From positions 2,322,001 through 2,386,000 of the forward strand of contig JANEZZ010001513.1 of NCBI GenBank assembly GCA_026122225.1: a DNA stretch of 64,000 nucleotides. The letters are read 5' to 3'. Position numbers and translations under genes: made by a program. The notes beneath the pieces were generated by a model. That model saw only the letters and a program-made list of their open reading frames with translations, had not been told where the DNA came from and ran no database searches. The stretch is from Heloderma charlesbogerti. Taxonomy: Eukaryota; Chordata; Lepidosauria; Squamata; Helodermatidae. Positions 44,980 through 55,967 of this stretch are shown here, one piece after another (the first letter of the stretch is position 1; every line of letters starts with the position of its first letter).

Positions 44980-46263
44980 AGGAAGGGAATACCTAGGGTG
45001 GTAGCGACGGCCCCTGAGGATCCGTTGCTTCCTCCTCCCTACGGGACTGCTGTCGCGGGGAGACTACGCCGGCCCCAGCGCCCCCCCCCAAGGGAGCCTG
45101 CCCAACCAAGGGAGCCTGCCCAAGTAAGGAAGCCTGCCCAAGAGTTGCAACCGTTAAAAATTCCTGCGATTGGGTCTATGACTGGGTTCGAGGACACTCT
45201 CCAAGATCGTTTGGATGCCCTCGAGAAAAATTTCAAAGAGATGAAGGGTGCTTGGGGGCCTCGAACCCAGGAAAAGGTGCCTGATAAAGAGGGGGAAACC
45301 AAAGGAGGGCCTAATTACAATTTACGAAAGGACCCTCAACCACTAGTGAAATTGACCTTCCCTATTAGAGAGGTCCCCGATCCTACCGCCCAACACCCAC
45401 AGGGGACAATGTTTGTTTACGTTCCCTTTACGACATCTGATTTGTACAATTGGAAACAGTTCAATCCTCCCTTTGAAGAGGACCCTGGTCCGCTGTTGTC
45501 CTTAATGGAAAATGTGAGGCTTACACACAGTCCTACCTGGGATGACACACAGATGCTGTTAAACACTTGCTTCCTTAGTCAAAAGCCAACTATTCTTGCG
45601 GGGGCGCGAACTAGATTTAGAGAAGAGAACCAAATGGCAGAGGTTTTGCCTATTGGGAGGCCTGACTGGGGAGTGGCCATGGCAGCGCAAAGGCAATTAC
45701 ATGCTGAATACTTTCGGCTTGTTTTAGCGGGCATGAAACAGGCCGCTCGAAGGGCCCCCAGTCTGCAAAAGGTCTTGAAGTTGAAACAGGACAAAAGCGA
45801 GCCCCCCGCCATCTTTTTCCAAAGGCTGAGAGAAGCCTTTGCTAAATATACTGACATCGACCTGAATGACCCAAATAACCTACGAATTCTCACAATGCAG
45901 TTTGTAGGAAATAGCTGCCAAGATATTAGAAAGAAGTTACAAAAAGTCGAAGGAGGACTGGCGGCTGATCTGGGAGTCTTGGTTGAGGTAGCCCAGAAGG
46001 TCTATGAAAGACGAGAGGAAGAAGAAGAAAAAGAAAAAGATAAAAGGCAGGCAAAACTACTTGCTGCCGTTCTCAAGCCAGAGAAAGGAGGGACTAAGAA
46101 AGGTGGAAAGGGGAACAGAAAAGGGCCTCCCTTGGGAAAGGATCAGTGCGCTTTCTGTAGGAAGATTGGGCATTGGAAACAAGACTGTGAAGCCCTGAAA
46201 CAGAAAGAGAAAGAAAGCAGGGGGGAAGAAGAAAGAGTGTTGTATGAACAAGAAAGAGATTAG
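44980..46263 (+). pseudogene. ERV gag, p12-capsid-nucleocapsid part
   Basis: Forms the virion core. Downstream of the inserted block the frame is open to 46263. In order: PPPY late-domain motif at 45031-45042; a Pro-rich stretch with PAQ repeats (REPAQPREPAQVRKPAQ, about 45093-45143); a coiled region; a capsid with TSDLYNWKQFNPPF; an E/K-rich stretch (REEEEEKEKDKRQ); and one zinc knuckle C-x2-C-x4-H-x4-C (CAFCRKIGHWKQDC, 46147-46188). It ends with TAG at 46261-46263. The upstream Met at 44680 lies in the inserted block, so the first 95 or so codons of that long ORF are not gag. Confidence 0.88.
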
Positions 46264-46569
46264 GACAGACCGGAGCCCGGACCCCTCTTGGCCGTTTCCG
46301 AGGCAAGACGGGACCCCATGGTCAAAATTAAAGTTGGTGGTCGCTCCTATGATGCCCTTGTGGATACAGGGGCTGCCTTGTCCTTACTCCCCCTTAACAA
46401 GCCACCAACGGGAAGAGGGGGAACTACCACCATAATGGGGGTCGAGGGAAGGGCAACGCGAGTGCCCCTTTCTCGTCTTTTGTTTACTAAAATTGGAGAA
46501 ACACACCTAGAACACGCGTTTGTCTGTACTCCCTCCTGTCCGGTGGCATTGTTAGGGAGGGACTTATAG
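46264..46569 (+). pseudogene. ERV protease
   Basis: Aspartic protease that matures Gag-Pol. In the same frame as gag, immediately after the gag UAG. Active-site segment ALVDTGAALSLLP with Asp-Thr-Gly at 46363-46371. GRDL near the end matches the conserved C-terminal helix motif of retroviral proteases. A TAG at 46567-46569 follows; the next codons stay in frame, so it is an acquired nonsense change within Pro-Pol. Confidence 0.87.
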
Positions 46570-47874
46570 ACTAAGCTCCAAATTGAGATCACTTTCACCC
46601 CTGATGGAAGAATGGAAGTACGACTCCCCAAGCAACAGAGCAGCAACTATCAAATGGCCCTCTTTAAAGCCATGGAGAAACCCACCTCAGAGGCAAATGA
46701 AGACTGGTGCTTAATAGAAAACAGAGTCAACCCACTGGTTTGGGCCGGGGTTGGAGGGGCCTCTCATGCCAAATCGGCAGCACCATACAAAATTCCTCTC
46801 AAGGAAGGGGCGAAACCAGTTCATATGAAACAATACCCCCTTTCCCGGCAAGGGAAGCTGGGTCTACAACCAGTAATAACGAAGCTCCGAGAGGAAGGCC
46901 AGCTCATCGAGATAATGTCCCCCTACAACACGCCCATTATTGCTGTATCAAAAGGGGGGGGGCAAAGGGTTTCGCCTTGTGCAAGACCTCCGCCTCATTA
47001 ACCAGCAAATCGAGGCCCCCCACCCTGTGGTCCCTAACCCACACACCCTTCTTGTAAGAATTCCAGAAGATCATGCATGGTTTACTGTCATAGACCTAAA
47101 AGACGCTTTCTTTAGCATCCCACTCCACCCTGATTCGAGGCCTTTGTTCGCCTTTGAGTGGGAAAGCCCAGAGGGTGAGTCAAAGGTTCAAGTAACATGG
47201 ACAGTGATCCCTCAGGGGCTCAATCTTTCACCTGTCGTTTTTGGTCAACAACTTCAAAAGGACCTCGAGCCTTGGGTCCATCAGCACCTTGAGGTGCATC
47301 TCCTCCAATATTGTGACGACCTCCTGATCTCAGCCAAGGCTAAGGATATGTGCCTAAATGGGACAATTCCCTCCTTAATCATCTAGCAGAGAGAGGCTAT
47401 AAAGCGTCAAGGGAGAAGGTGCAGCTAGTCCGACCAACTGTAAAATTCTTAGGTTACCACTTAGCCAAGGGGACCCGAAGCTTGGGATCAGAAAGAGTCG
47501 AAGTCATTCGTGACACTCCTGTCCCTACGTCCCCCCGTGAGCTAAGGGCCTACCTGGGATTGACTGGATTCTGTTGGCTGTGGATAGCCGACTATGGGGA
47601 AATAGCACGACCTCTATATGAGGCACTGCAAAAGGATAAATTAGACAAATGGAAATGGACTAAAGAAATGAATAAGTCTTTCCTCAGCCTTAAAGCTGCT
47701 CCTGTGTCACCACCGGCCCTCGCCATGCCAAATCCCAGCCGACCGTTTAGACTCTATGTGCATGAGAATAAGGGCGTAGCCTCGGGAGTACTCTGCCAAT
47801 GGACGGGCCCTTCCTGGAGGCCAGTGGGTTGCTACTCCAAAGTCCTTGATGTTGAACATTATTCTGCTAAATAG
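46570..47874 (+). pseudogene. ERV pol, reverse transcriptase part
   Basis: Reverse transcriptase in three frame segments. Fingers: PVHMKQYPLSRQGKLGL and SPYNTPIIAVSK at about 46818-46950. The frame shifts at a run of nine G (46954-46962). Palm: GFRLVQDLRLINQQIEAPHP, WFTVIDLKDAFFSIPLHPDS (catalytic Asp present), VIPQGLNLSPVVFGQQL, and the catalytic box reads YCDD at 47309-47320 where related enzymes usually have YVDD. A second shift lies near 47350-47365. Connection domain: TPVPTSPRELRAYLGLTGFC. It stops at 47872-47874 just as the RNase H region should begin. Confidence 0.88.
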
Positions 47875-48012
47875 CACCACCTATCCACTGTAAACAATGA
47901 ATGGCAATATGCAACAGTAGGGCTAATGGAGTGTAGATGGTAATAGCAAGGGACAGGGAGATAATTTCTAGACCTATGTTGAACAGAGCAGAATCTAGGG
48001 GAAGTGCATAAT

Positions 48013-48145
48013 GATTTATTTATTTATTTATTTATTTAAAAAATAATTCTTAGGCATCAGTTAAGGGTGGAACCCTCCCAAGGCAGCATACAAGATAAAA
48101 GAGTGAACAAAAAATTGAACAATAAAGTTGAATAAAACAGTGATG
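48013..48145 (-). mobile_element. L2 3' UTR fragment
   Basis: TTTATTTATTTATTTATTTA tail and AAGGCAGCATACAAGATAAA. It follows the broken end of the ERV. Confidence 0.65.
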
Positions 48146-48334
48146 GGCCTCAGTCCTCAATAGGAAAGAAGCACCCCTAATCAACTCAGCTCAACTCTAG
48201 AAAAGCTGTTGTAGAGACGGAGAAAATGCTAAGTATGACAAAGGAGAAATGTGACCATTAGTAGAAATAATAATCTATCACAGAGTGCAGGACCAAAAAG
48301 AGCTGAAGGTGATGAAATTAAAGACAGATCCTCT

Positions 48335-48485
48335 AACATGTTGCTCCCCAACTGGGTGGCGTCCATATGTGTGGAGTTACAACTCCAATCATCCCCAGCC
48401 AGTGTGTTGTTCACATTGCCTGGGGATGATGGGAATTGTAATGCAGCACATATGGAGGCCACCGCTTTGGGGAAGGCTGTTCTAA
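48335..48485. mobile_element. hAT-like palindromic MITE
   Basis: ATGTTGCTCCCCAACTGGGT on the left and GGGGAAGGCTGTT on the right. Complementary halves around GAGTTACAACTCC and GGGAATTGTAATGC. Same class as 21312 and 30315. Confidence 0.55.
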
Positions 48486-48801
48486 CAGATGACCCTGCAT
48501 TGTAGTGTGTCATGCATAAGAGAGCAGGCCTGAGCAAGATATGCTTCAATAAATGCTGCTGTAGGGATTTATATTTGATGGAAAAGAGAGGGGTGGCAGT
48601 CTGGTCGAGGATGCAGTTGTAGGCACAGTGGGCAAGGAGAGCGAGAGTATACAGAGCGGTTTAGGGAACAGGGGACAGTAGGATGGTAAACAATGGTAGA
48701 GTTGGAGAAGCAAAAGTTACAGGGCGAGACGTAATGGGGACATAAGAGATGAAAGTCTTGGGAAGACTATAGTCTTGAAAGGTGGCTAAGAAATTGATTA
48801 A

Positions 48802-48802
<1 letters not shown>

Positions 48803-48833
<31 letters not shown>
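48803..48833. repeat. (GACA)n microsatellite
   Basis: About seven GACA units. Confidence 0.95.
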
Positions 48834-48834
<1 letters not shown>

Positions 48835-48909
48835 AAAAATATGTGGGGTAAGGCTGAGAAGAGGTTTCAGGGTAAGGGCAAAAAATAAGTTGGGATGCTG
48901 AAGGGGGTA

Positions 48910-49042
48910 ATGAATCCATAGCCCTCCAGGTGTTGCTGGATTCCAACTCTCATTATCCTTGACCATTAGCAGTGCTAGCTAGGCTGATGGGAACTGGAGT
49001 CCAATAACATTTGTAGAGCCAAAGTTTCCCCATCCCTGCATC
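48910..49042. mobile_element. hAT-like palindromic MITE
   Basis: TAGCCCTCCAGGTGTTGCTGG on the left mirrored by CCAATAACATTTGTAGAGCC, ending CCCCATCCCTG like the copy at 21312. Confidence 0.6.
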
Positions 49043-50440
49043 ATAAGGAGTTGAGGGAGGGGTGTCACATGGGCTGAGAAATGTGATAGGTAAATGGCTT
49101 TGGCAATAGACTAAAAAAAAGATAGAAAATAATTTAGAACTTACCATTTAAATAATGTCCAAAATCAAGAACCATTTTCAGCATCCTCAGTCACATCAAA
49201 TCTGAACAAGACTAACACTTCTTAGTTGACAAACAAGGCGGGTACTTCTTATTTTTCTTTGGCACTGACCTGTTCCAATACTGAAGAAATTATCGCCATT
49301 GTTCCAGGAAGGCAGGGCAATTTTGGACAGATGTGAGAGGATTGATGTAGGACAGTGAAAGGCCATTTGTAGGCGACAACCAAAAATGAACCAGGCAGTC
49401 TCAAGCCTGAGCTTGTAATCAGTAGGGAATTGAGTCATCTTCAAATGATGGCTTACATGGAAGGAACAGTGTCACTGCATCTTGAAAAACTTTGGCTTCC
49501 TATTTTTGTATCATTCTGTATTTTAAAAAATACAGGTGTTTGATTCCAAGCACAAATGGATCATTTGCAGCAGTTTAAGATCAATAGTGTTGGATCCAGA
49601 CTTAGTTATATTTAGAGTATACTAAATAGAATCAATGGAGCTATTTCAATGGGTCTGCTCTACATATGACTACGTCTGGACCCAACTCTTAGTCTTTACC
49701 ATAGAGCAATTGGACCTCTTCTATTGACTTGACTTGGTACAAGATTTAGGATGCAAATAGCACTGCTTTCAGTAAACTATTCTGTCATTTTCCTTAACAT
49801 TTTTCTGCCTGAGTTTCTCCATTTACTAGTGCTTTCTCTCGAGTGCTTCTCATTATTTTAATGAAGTATCGGAATGTATTTTAAATTCAAAGAGGCAGCT
49901 TTAAATTTGTTTGAAGCAGCCATATGCCATTCACTGGGAGAATTAAGGTGCTATTTATACATTATTATACCTGCTCTTTGTCCTTAAAATATGCTATATA
50001 AGAGTATCAGTGTAGCATTTTGTTCTGAGACCTGGTAAACTCTTCCTTGATCTACTCACAGTTGAAATCCTCTTTATGCTTAATGTTTATAAAGTAGTGA
50101 AGTAACCAGATTAATATGCTAGGTCATTGCCACCTAGTAGGGTATTATTAACATAAGACCTTTCTTATCTTAGTGGGCTAATAAGCCTATAATGCAATCA
50201 GTATTTGTAATTTGTGCTAAATATATTTGTTCCAGTCTAGCTAAGGACATCTATGTGTGTAAGCAGATGCACTTGTTGGATTTGGAACCATGTGCATAAA
50301 TCAGATGTGCAGAATCAGAATGCACAACCATGTGGAGGTATAGTCTATCAATACTATTTGCTTTGAATTGGATGCACATTCTGATATGCATTGGAATGCA
50401 CATCTCAAACGATATTCTCACATAACTGGCCATATATCTT
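49043..50440. other. Unannotated intergenic DNA
   Basis: A weak palindromic-repeat trace (AATGGGTCTGCTCTAC) near 49650. Otherwise nothing. Confidence 0.4.
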
Positions 50441-50694
50441 GTTTTTGTTGTTTATTCGGTCAGTCGCTTCCGACTCTTTGTGACTTCATGGACCAGCCCA
50501 CGCCAGAGCTTCCTGTCGGCCGTCGCCACCCCCAGCTCCCCCAAGGTCGAGTCCGTCACCTCCAGAATATCATCCATCCATCTTGCCCTTGGTCGGCCCC
50601 TCTTCCTTTTGCCTTCCACTTTCTCTAGCATCAGCATCTTCTCCAGGGTGTCCTGTCTTCTCATGATGTGGCCAAAGTACTTCAGTTTTGCCAT
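50441..50694 (-). mobile_element. RTE/BovB-like LINE, 3' piece (split copy)
   Basis: The minus strand reads KLKYFGHIMRRQDTLEKMLM, then KRKRGRPRARWMDDILEV, to a stop, then the family end GAGTCGGAAGCGACTGACCG and an AACAACAAAAAC tail. A different subfamily from the copy at 3960. Continues at 52004 after the L2 insertion. Confidence 0.9.
50690..50694. repeat. Target duplication GCCAT, one side of the L2 insertion
   Basis: GCCAT at 50690-50694 and 52004-52008 borders the L2; the RTE sequence reads across when the L2 and one copy are ignored. Confidence 0.65.
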
Positions 50695-52003
50695 TTATTA
50701 TTAATTTATTATTAAATTTATTAATTGCCCATCTGGCTGGTCACCCAGCCACTCTGGGCGATGTACAACATACAGTAAAACAGTTTAAAACAATAAAATT
50801 CTACAATAAAAACATTTCTAAAATACCTTAACCCACCCCAAATGCCTGCCTGAACAACCACGTTTTTAATGCACGATGGAAGCTCATTAAAGAGGGGGCA
50901 TGACGGAGTTCCCTAGGGAGGGAGTTCCACAGAGTGGGGGCCACCACAGAAAAGGCCCTCTCCCTTGTCCCCACCAGTCTAGCTGTCCTGGCTGATGGGA
51001 CAAAGAGAAGGCCATCCGAGGCTGATCTTGTTAAGCGGCCTGTCTGGTGCTGCTGGAGGCGCTCCTTAAGATAGGCTGGGCCGGAACCATATAGGGTTTT
51101 AAAGGTCAAAACCAACACCTTGAATTTGGCCCGGAAAACAACTGGTAACCAGTGCAACTCCTTCAGCACTGGAGTGATGTGATCTCGCCGGCGGCTGCCT
51201 TTAATCAGGCGAGCCGCCGCGTTCTGCACCAGCTGCAGCTTCCGAACCGTCTTCAAGGGTAACCCCACGTAGAGCACATTACAGTAGTCTAAACGAGAGG
51301 AGACCAGGGCATTTACTACCGATGGGAGCAGATGGTCGGGAAGGAAGGGGCGCAGCCGCCGTATCAGATGGAGTTGATACTGTGAGCGTTGTCCGGCTCA
51401 CAGCTGACACCTGAGCCTCCATGGACAGCTGGGAGTCCAAAATGACCCCCAGGCTGCGGACCTGGTCTTTCAAGGGTAGCCGTACCCCATTTAACACCAG
51501 GTCAACATCCCCTAGCCTCCTCTTGTCTCCCACCAAAAGTACCTCGGTCTTGTCAGGGTTCAGCTTCAGCTTATTCCTCCCCATCCAGCCACTCACCGAC
51601 TTCAGACATTTGGACAGGGATTCTACGGCCAACCTTGGTGAAGATTTGAATGAGAGGTAGAGCTGCGTGTCATCCGCATATTGATGACACTGCACCCCAA
51701 ACCTCCTGATGATAGCCCCCAGTGACTTCACATAGATGTTAAATAGCATCGGGGAGAGGATGAAACCCTGTGGCACCCCACAAGTGAGTGGCCATGGGTC
51801 CGAAACCTCCTCTCCCAGTGCTACCCTCTGGTACCTGCCGGAGAGGAAGGACCGGAACCACCGCAATACGGTGTCTCCAATGCCCAACCCCTCCAGGCGG
51901 TCCAGGAGGATACCGTGGTCAACGGTATTAAAAGCCGCTGAGAGGTCGAGGAGAACAAGGAAGGAGCATTCACCCCTATCCAGAGCACTCCTCATGGCTC
52001 AGA
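50695..52003 (-). mobile_element. L2-clade LINE inserted in the RTE copy
   Basis: On the minus strand 5'-truncated RT through 3' UTR. 3' end at 50695 with a TTATTATTAATTTATT-type tail on the plus strand and the CGCCCAGAGTGGCTGGGTGA block. A different L2 subfamily from that at 8450 (LGEEVSDPWPLTCGVPQG instead of LGDYCSVPWQLCHGVPQG). Confidence 0.92.
50828..51995 (-). pseudogene. L2 ORF2 C-terminal half
   Basis: Motif [15 protein letters not shown], motif B CGVPQGFILSPMLFNIY, motif C CHQYADDTQLYL, then KLKLNPDKTEVLLVGD and the C-terminal domain from MLYVGLPLKTVRKLQ to the end FRQAFGVG. One frameshift (and short loss of frame) near 51279-51380 separates the two open segments (51279-51995 and 50828-51277). 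Confidence 0.9.
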
Positions 52004-52207
52004 GCCATGAATATCATTCCCTCAAGTGAGCAGTCTGGCTTGATTTCCTGGAGCATGGACTGGTTTGATCTTCTTGCAGTCCAAGGCACTCTCAGAATTT
52101 TCCTCCAGCACCACAGTTCAAAAGCATCTCTTTTCCTTCGCTCAGCCTTCCTTATGGTCCAGCTCTCACAGCCATAGGTTACTACGGGGAATACCATTGC
52201 TTTTACA
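52004..52207 (-). mobile_element. RTE/BovB-like LINE, 5' piece (split copy)
   Basis: The minus strand reads MVFPVVTYGCESWTIRKAER through FELWCWRKILRVPWTARRSN to CSLEGMI. In BovB the next residues are the KLQYFGHLM block, which in this copy sits on the far side of the L2 at 50694. 5'-truncated at about 52207. Confidence 0.9.
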
Positions 52208-52309
52208 TGTGACTAAAGTTGAATCAGAACCATTAAGCTTATCCCTAGGAGCTTCCATGGAAGCCCTGCTCACATGCCCATTGGTAAGATCTAACAGGTT
52301 GGAGGGCAC

Positions 52310-52645
52310 ATGAGATTAAAAATACCTTTTCTATGGTGGCCCTACCACAGAATACCCTACCACAGAATGTGTGTGTGGCTCCCTCCCTGACTGTTTTTAA
52401 ATGGGCCTTAATGACTGCATGTTCCAGGCTGCTTTTAAATGAAGAGATGCCCATCTTTCTTTTATAAATTGGAGCATTTACTGTTGTTGTTGTTGCCATT
52501 GTTGTTGTTATTTTAAATGTTTTGAACTGCTGTTTTAGTTAATCCTACTTCATATTTATTGTTTTAAATTTTTATCTTTCGAACTGCCTTGAGGAGGCTT
52601 TGCCACAAAAAACAATATAAAAATATTCTAAATAAATAAATCCGA
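52310..52645 (+). mobile_element. L2-like 3' fragment
   Basis: Ends GCCTTGAGGAGGCTTTGCC and an AATAAATAAATAAAT-type tail. Contains (GTT)n at about 52480-52510. Its CCTTAATGACTGCATGTTC block recurs at 57632. Confidence 0.6.
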
Positions 52646-53018
52646 TGTGCTCCGCAAAATTTCATGTTACGTTACCAGCTGTTGTTTACATTACTTTATA
52701 TATCTTAACTCCCTCGCTTCCTGTGTTCTCTCCGAGTAGGAAACATATTACTAGCTGCCACAGTTGACAATAGGAAGGTTCATGGACTATTGTGGGTATC
52801 TGTCAAAAGATGAAAGAGCAGATATTTTTTTAACCAAAGTCCTGTAAATGAAAAAAATTACAGCACAAAGGACACATTGCACAGATCACGGCACTGCACA
52901 TAGATTTGTGCCTGCACCCATAAAGGTTACCACATTTTTTTAAGCTTTGGGGACTTTAGCAGTAATTCACTGAGTTGCAAGATTCTTCCTGAGATGCAAG
53001 AATCTACATTTTTGAATT
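52646..53018. other. Unannotated intergenic DNA
   Basis: No supported feature. Confidence 0.45.
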
Positions 53019-53095
53019 AGAATCATAAAATAGTAGGGTTGGAAGGGGCCTACAAGGCATTGAGTCCAACCCTCTGCTCAATTTAGGAATCCAAG

Positions 53096-55950
53096 TCAGA
53101 GTATCCCTGACAGATGGCTGTCTAGCCTCGTCTTGAAGGCCTCCAGTATGGGAGAGCCCACCACTTCCCTAGGTAACTGGTTCCGTTGTATTGCTCTAAC
53201 AGTCAGGATGTTTTTCCTGGTGTTCAGCTGGAATCTGGCTTCCTGTAACTTGAGCCCATTATTCCGTGTCCTGCACTCTGGGATGATCGAGAAGAGATCC
53301 TGGCCGTTCTCTCTGTGGCAACCTTCCAAGTAGTTGAAGAGCGCTCTCCTATCTCCCCTCAGTCTTCTCTTCTCAAGGCTAAACATACCCAGTTCTTTCA
53401 GTCTCTCCTCATAGGGCTTTGTTTCCAGTCCCCTGATCATCTTTGTTGCCCTCCTCTGAACCCTCTCCAGTTTGTCTGCATCCTTCTTACAGTGTGGTGC
53501 CCAGAACTGGACACAGTACTCCAGATGAGGCCTAACCAGTGCTGAGTAGAGGGGAACTAGTACTTCCCGGGATTTGGAAGCTATGTTTCTATTAATGCAG
53601 CCCAAAACAGCATTTGCCTTTTTTGCAGCCACATCACATTGTTGGCTCATATTCAGCTTGTGTTCTACAACAATTCCAAGATCCTTCTCGCTTGTAGTGT
53701 TGTTGAGCCACGTATCCCCCATCTTGTAACTGTGCATTTGATTTCTTCTTCCTAGGTGCAGAACTTGGCATTTATCCCTATTAAATTTCATTCTGTTGTT
53801 TTCTGCCCAGCGCTCCAGTCTATCAAGATCGCTTTGAATTCTGTTTCTGTCTTCCAAAGTATTAGCTATCCCACCCAATTTTGTGTCATCTGCAAATTTG
53901 ATCGGCATTCCCTGCACCTCCTCCTCCAAGTCATTAATACAAATGTTGAAGAGCACTGGGCCCAGGACTAAGCCCTGTGGTACCCAACTCGTTGATAAGC
54001 ACTCTTTGAGTCCGAATCTGTAGGCAACTGAGGATCTACCGGATCGTTGTTTCATCTAGCCCACTTTGAGCTAGTTTGCTCATCAGGATATCATGGGGCC
54101 CTTTGTCGAAAGTTTTGCTGAATTCAAGCAGGTATATGATGTCTACAGCATTCCCACGGTCCATAAAGGAGGTTCCTTGATCAAAAAATGAGATCAGATT
54201 CATCTGGCAGGACTGTTCTTGACAAATCCATGTTGGCTTCGAGTAATCACTGCATTGTTTTCAAGGTGTTTACAGATGGTTTGCTTTATCATCTGCTCCA
54301 GAATTTTCCCAGGGATTGATGTCAGACTGACTGGTCTGTAGTTCCCAGGTTCCTCCTTTTTACCCTTTTTGAAGATAGGGACAACACTAGCCCTCCTCCA
54401 GTCCTCTGGCACTTCACCCGTCCTCCATGAATTCTCAAAGAGAATAAGACAGTGGTTCTGAGAGTTCTTCTGCCAGTTGCTTTATTACTCTAGGATGCAG
54501 TTCATCTGACCCTGGAGATTTGAACTCATTCAAAGTAATTAGGTGTTCCTTGACCATATGCCTATCGATCTCAAGGTGCAATCCTGCCCCTTCAGCCTGC
54601 ACTTCACCTTTGCCGGGGGGGGGGGTCATAGACCCTCTTTTGGGAGAAGACTGAGCCAAAGTAGGAATTGAGCACCTCTGCGTTTTCTTTGTCATCTGTT
54701 ATCGTTTTGCCATCCTTATTTAATAGCTGAACAACCATTTATTTCCTCTGCCTTTTGCTATGCACGTAGCTGAAGAAAGCCTTTTTGTTTAGCATCCCTC
54801 GCTAACCTCAGCTCGTTCTCAGCTGTAGCCTTCCTGATGCCATCCCTGCAATTCTGTGCTACCTGCCTGTACTCTTCCTTTGTTACTTGGCCCTCTTTCT
54901 GCTTCCTTTATGTGTCCTTTTTTGTTTTCAGGTCATGCCTTTGTGAAGCCACATTGGCTCCTTCTGTTGTCTTCCACCTTTTCTTCTTGTTGGAATTGTT
55001 TGTAATTGTGCCTTGAGAATTTCCTTTTTTAAAAGCTCCCACCCATCTTGGACTCCTTTTCTCGTTAGAGTTGCTTGCCATGGGACCTTACTGACCATTG
55101 TTCTGAGTTTATTAAAATCAGCTTTCCTAAAGTCCAGGGTACGCGTTTGACTACACTCGGCTTTTACTTCCCTTAGAACCAAAAACTCAAGTATAATGTG
55201 GTCGCTTTCCCCCAGAGTTCCTGTAACTGCTACTTGATCCACTAAGTCCTCTCTGTTTGTTAGGATCAAGTCAAGGATAACCGATCCTCTAGTTCCTTCT
55301 TGTACTTTCTGTAGCAGGAAGTTATCCGCCACACAAGTCAGGAATTTCCTGGAGGTGCCATGTTTTGCAGAATTTGTCTCCCAACAAATATTGGGGAAAT
55401 TGAAGTACCCCATTACTACAACATCATGCTTCCTTAAAACATTGGCTATTTGCTTTTCAAAAGTTTCATCCTCGTCTTCTCCTTGATTGGGTGGCCGGTA
55501 GTAGACTCCGACCATCAGGTTCCTTTTATTCTTCGCTCCATTTATTTAGATCCAGATGCTCTTGATGGGGCTACCAAGCTCATCCTCCTGTATTTCTGTG
55601 CAGAAATATGTCTTTTTCACATATAGTGCAACCCCACCTCCCTTTCTGTTCTTCCTGTTCTTTTTGAACAAGTTATATCCTTCAATTGCTGTATTCCAGT
55701 CATGAGAGTCATCCCACCAAGTCTCAGTTATACCCATCAAGTCATAATTTCCCTCTTGTATTAAGAGTTCAAGTTCATTCTGTTTGTTTCCCATGCTCTG
55801 GTCATTAGTATATAGACATTGAAGACCATGTGCTTCATAGTCTGGCTTTCTTCCTACATGTGTCTGAAGACTATTATTGGGCGCTATTAGAGCTGTTCTC
55901 TCCATTGCAGTGCATGAGCCTATGTCCATTGTTACCCCCAACATTACATC
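53096..55950 (-). pseudogene. CR1 ORF2 (endonuclease and reverse transcriptase)
   Basis: The enzyme that nicks target DNA and reverse transcribes the RNA. Endonuclease: YDLMGITETWWDDSHDWN (catalytic Glu kept), VGVYYRPPNQGEDEDE, a GYFNFPNICW segment where the family has an Asp before Phe-Asn, and LGESDHIILEF. Linker: KKEILKAQLQ. RT: EFKSPGSDELHPRVIKQL, WRRASVVPIFKKGKKEEPGN, YRPVSLTSIPGKILEQMIKQ, then decayed motif A (EFSKTFDKGPHD), motif B VPQGLVLGPVLFN, motif C IKFADDTKLGG, and C-terminal blocks such as HLEYCVQFWAPHCKKD. Open pieces: 55546-56121, 54928-55515, 54435-54695, 54200-54412 and 53096-54055, separated by frameshifts and stops. Confidence 0.9.
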
Positions 55951-55967
55951 TCCCTTCCCCGTAGGAT

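Larger units (their letters stand above)
43326..47940 (+). mobile_element. Endogenous retrovirus, class I (gamma-like), 5' LTR-gag-pro-pol remnant
   Basis: Ordered 5' LTR, primer binding site, leader, gag, pro and the reverse transcriptase part of pol. The gamma-like assignment rests on a Gag with an N-terminal Gly after the start Met, a PPPY late-domain motif, one zinc knuckle, and a gag-pro junction that is an in-frame UAG. Sequence similarity stops soon after the RT/RNase H tether near 47880-47940. No integrase, env or 3' LTR was found. An LTR-like block interrupts gag. The provirus is inert. Confidence 0.92.

Noticed and set aside
47880..48700. A 3' LTR or env for the ERV
   Set aside because: No second TGTTAGA/TCTAACA-bounded block and no envelope-like frame; sequence turns into an L2 tail and MITEs.
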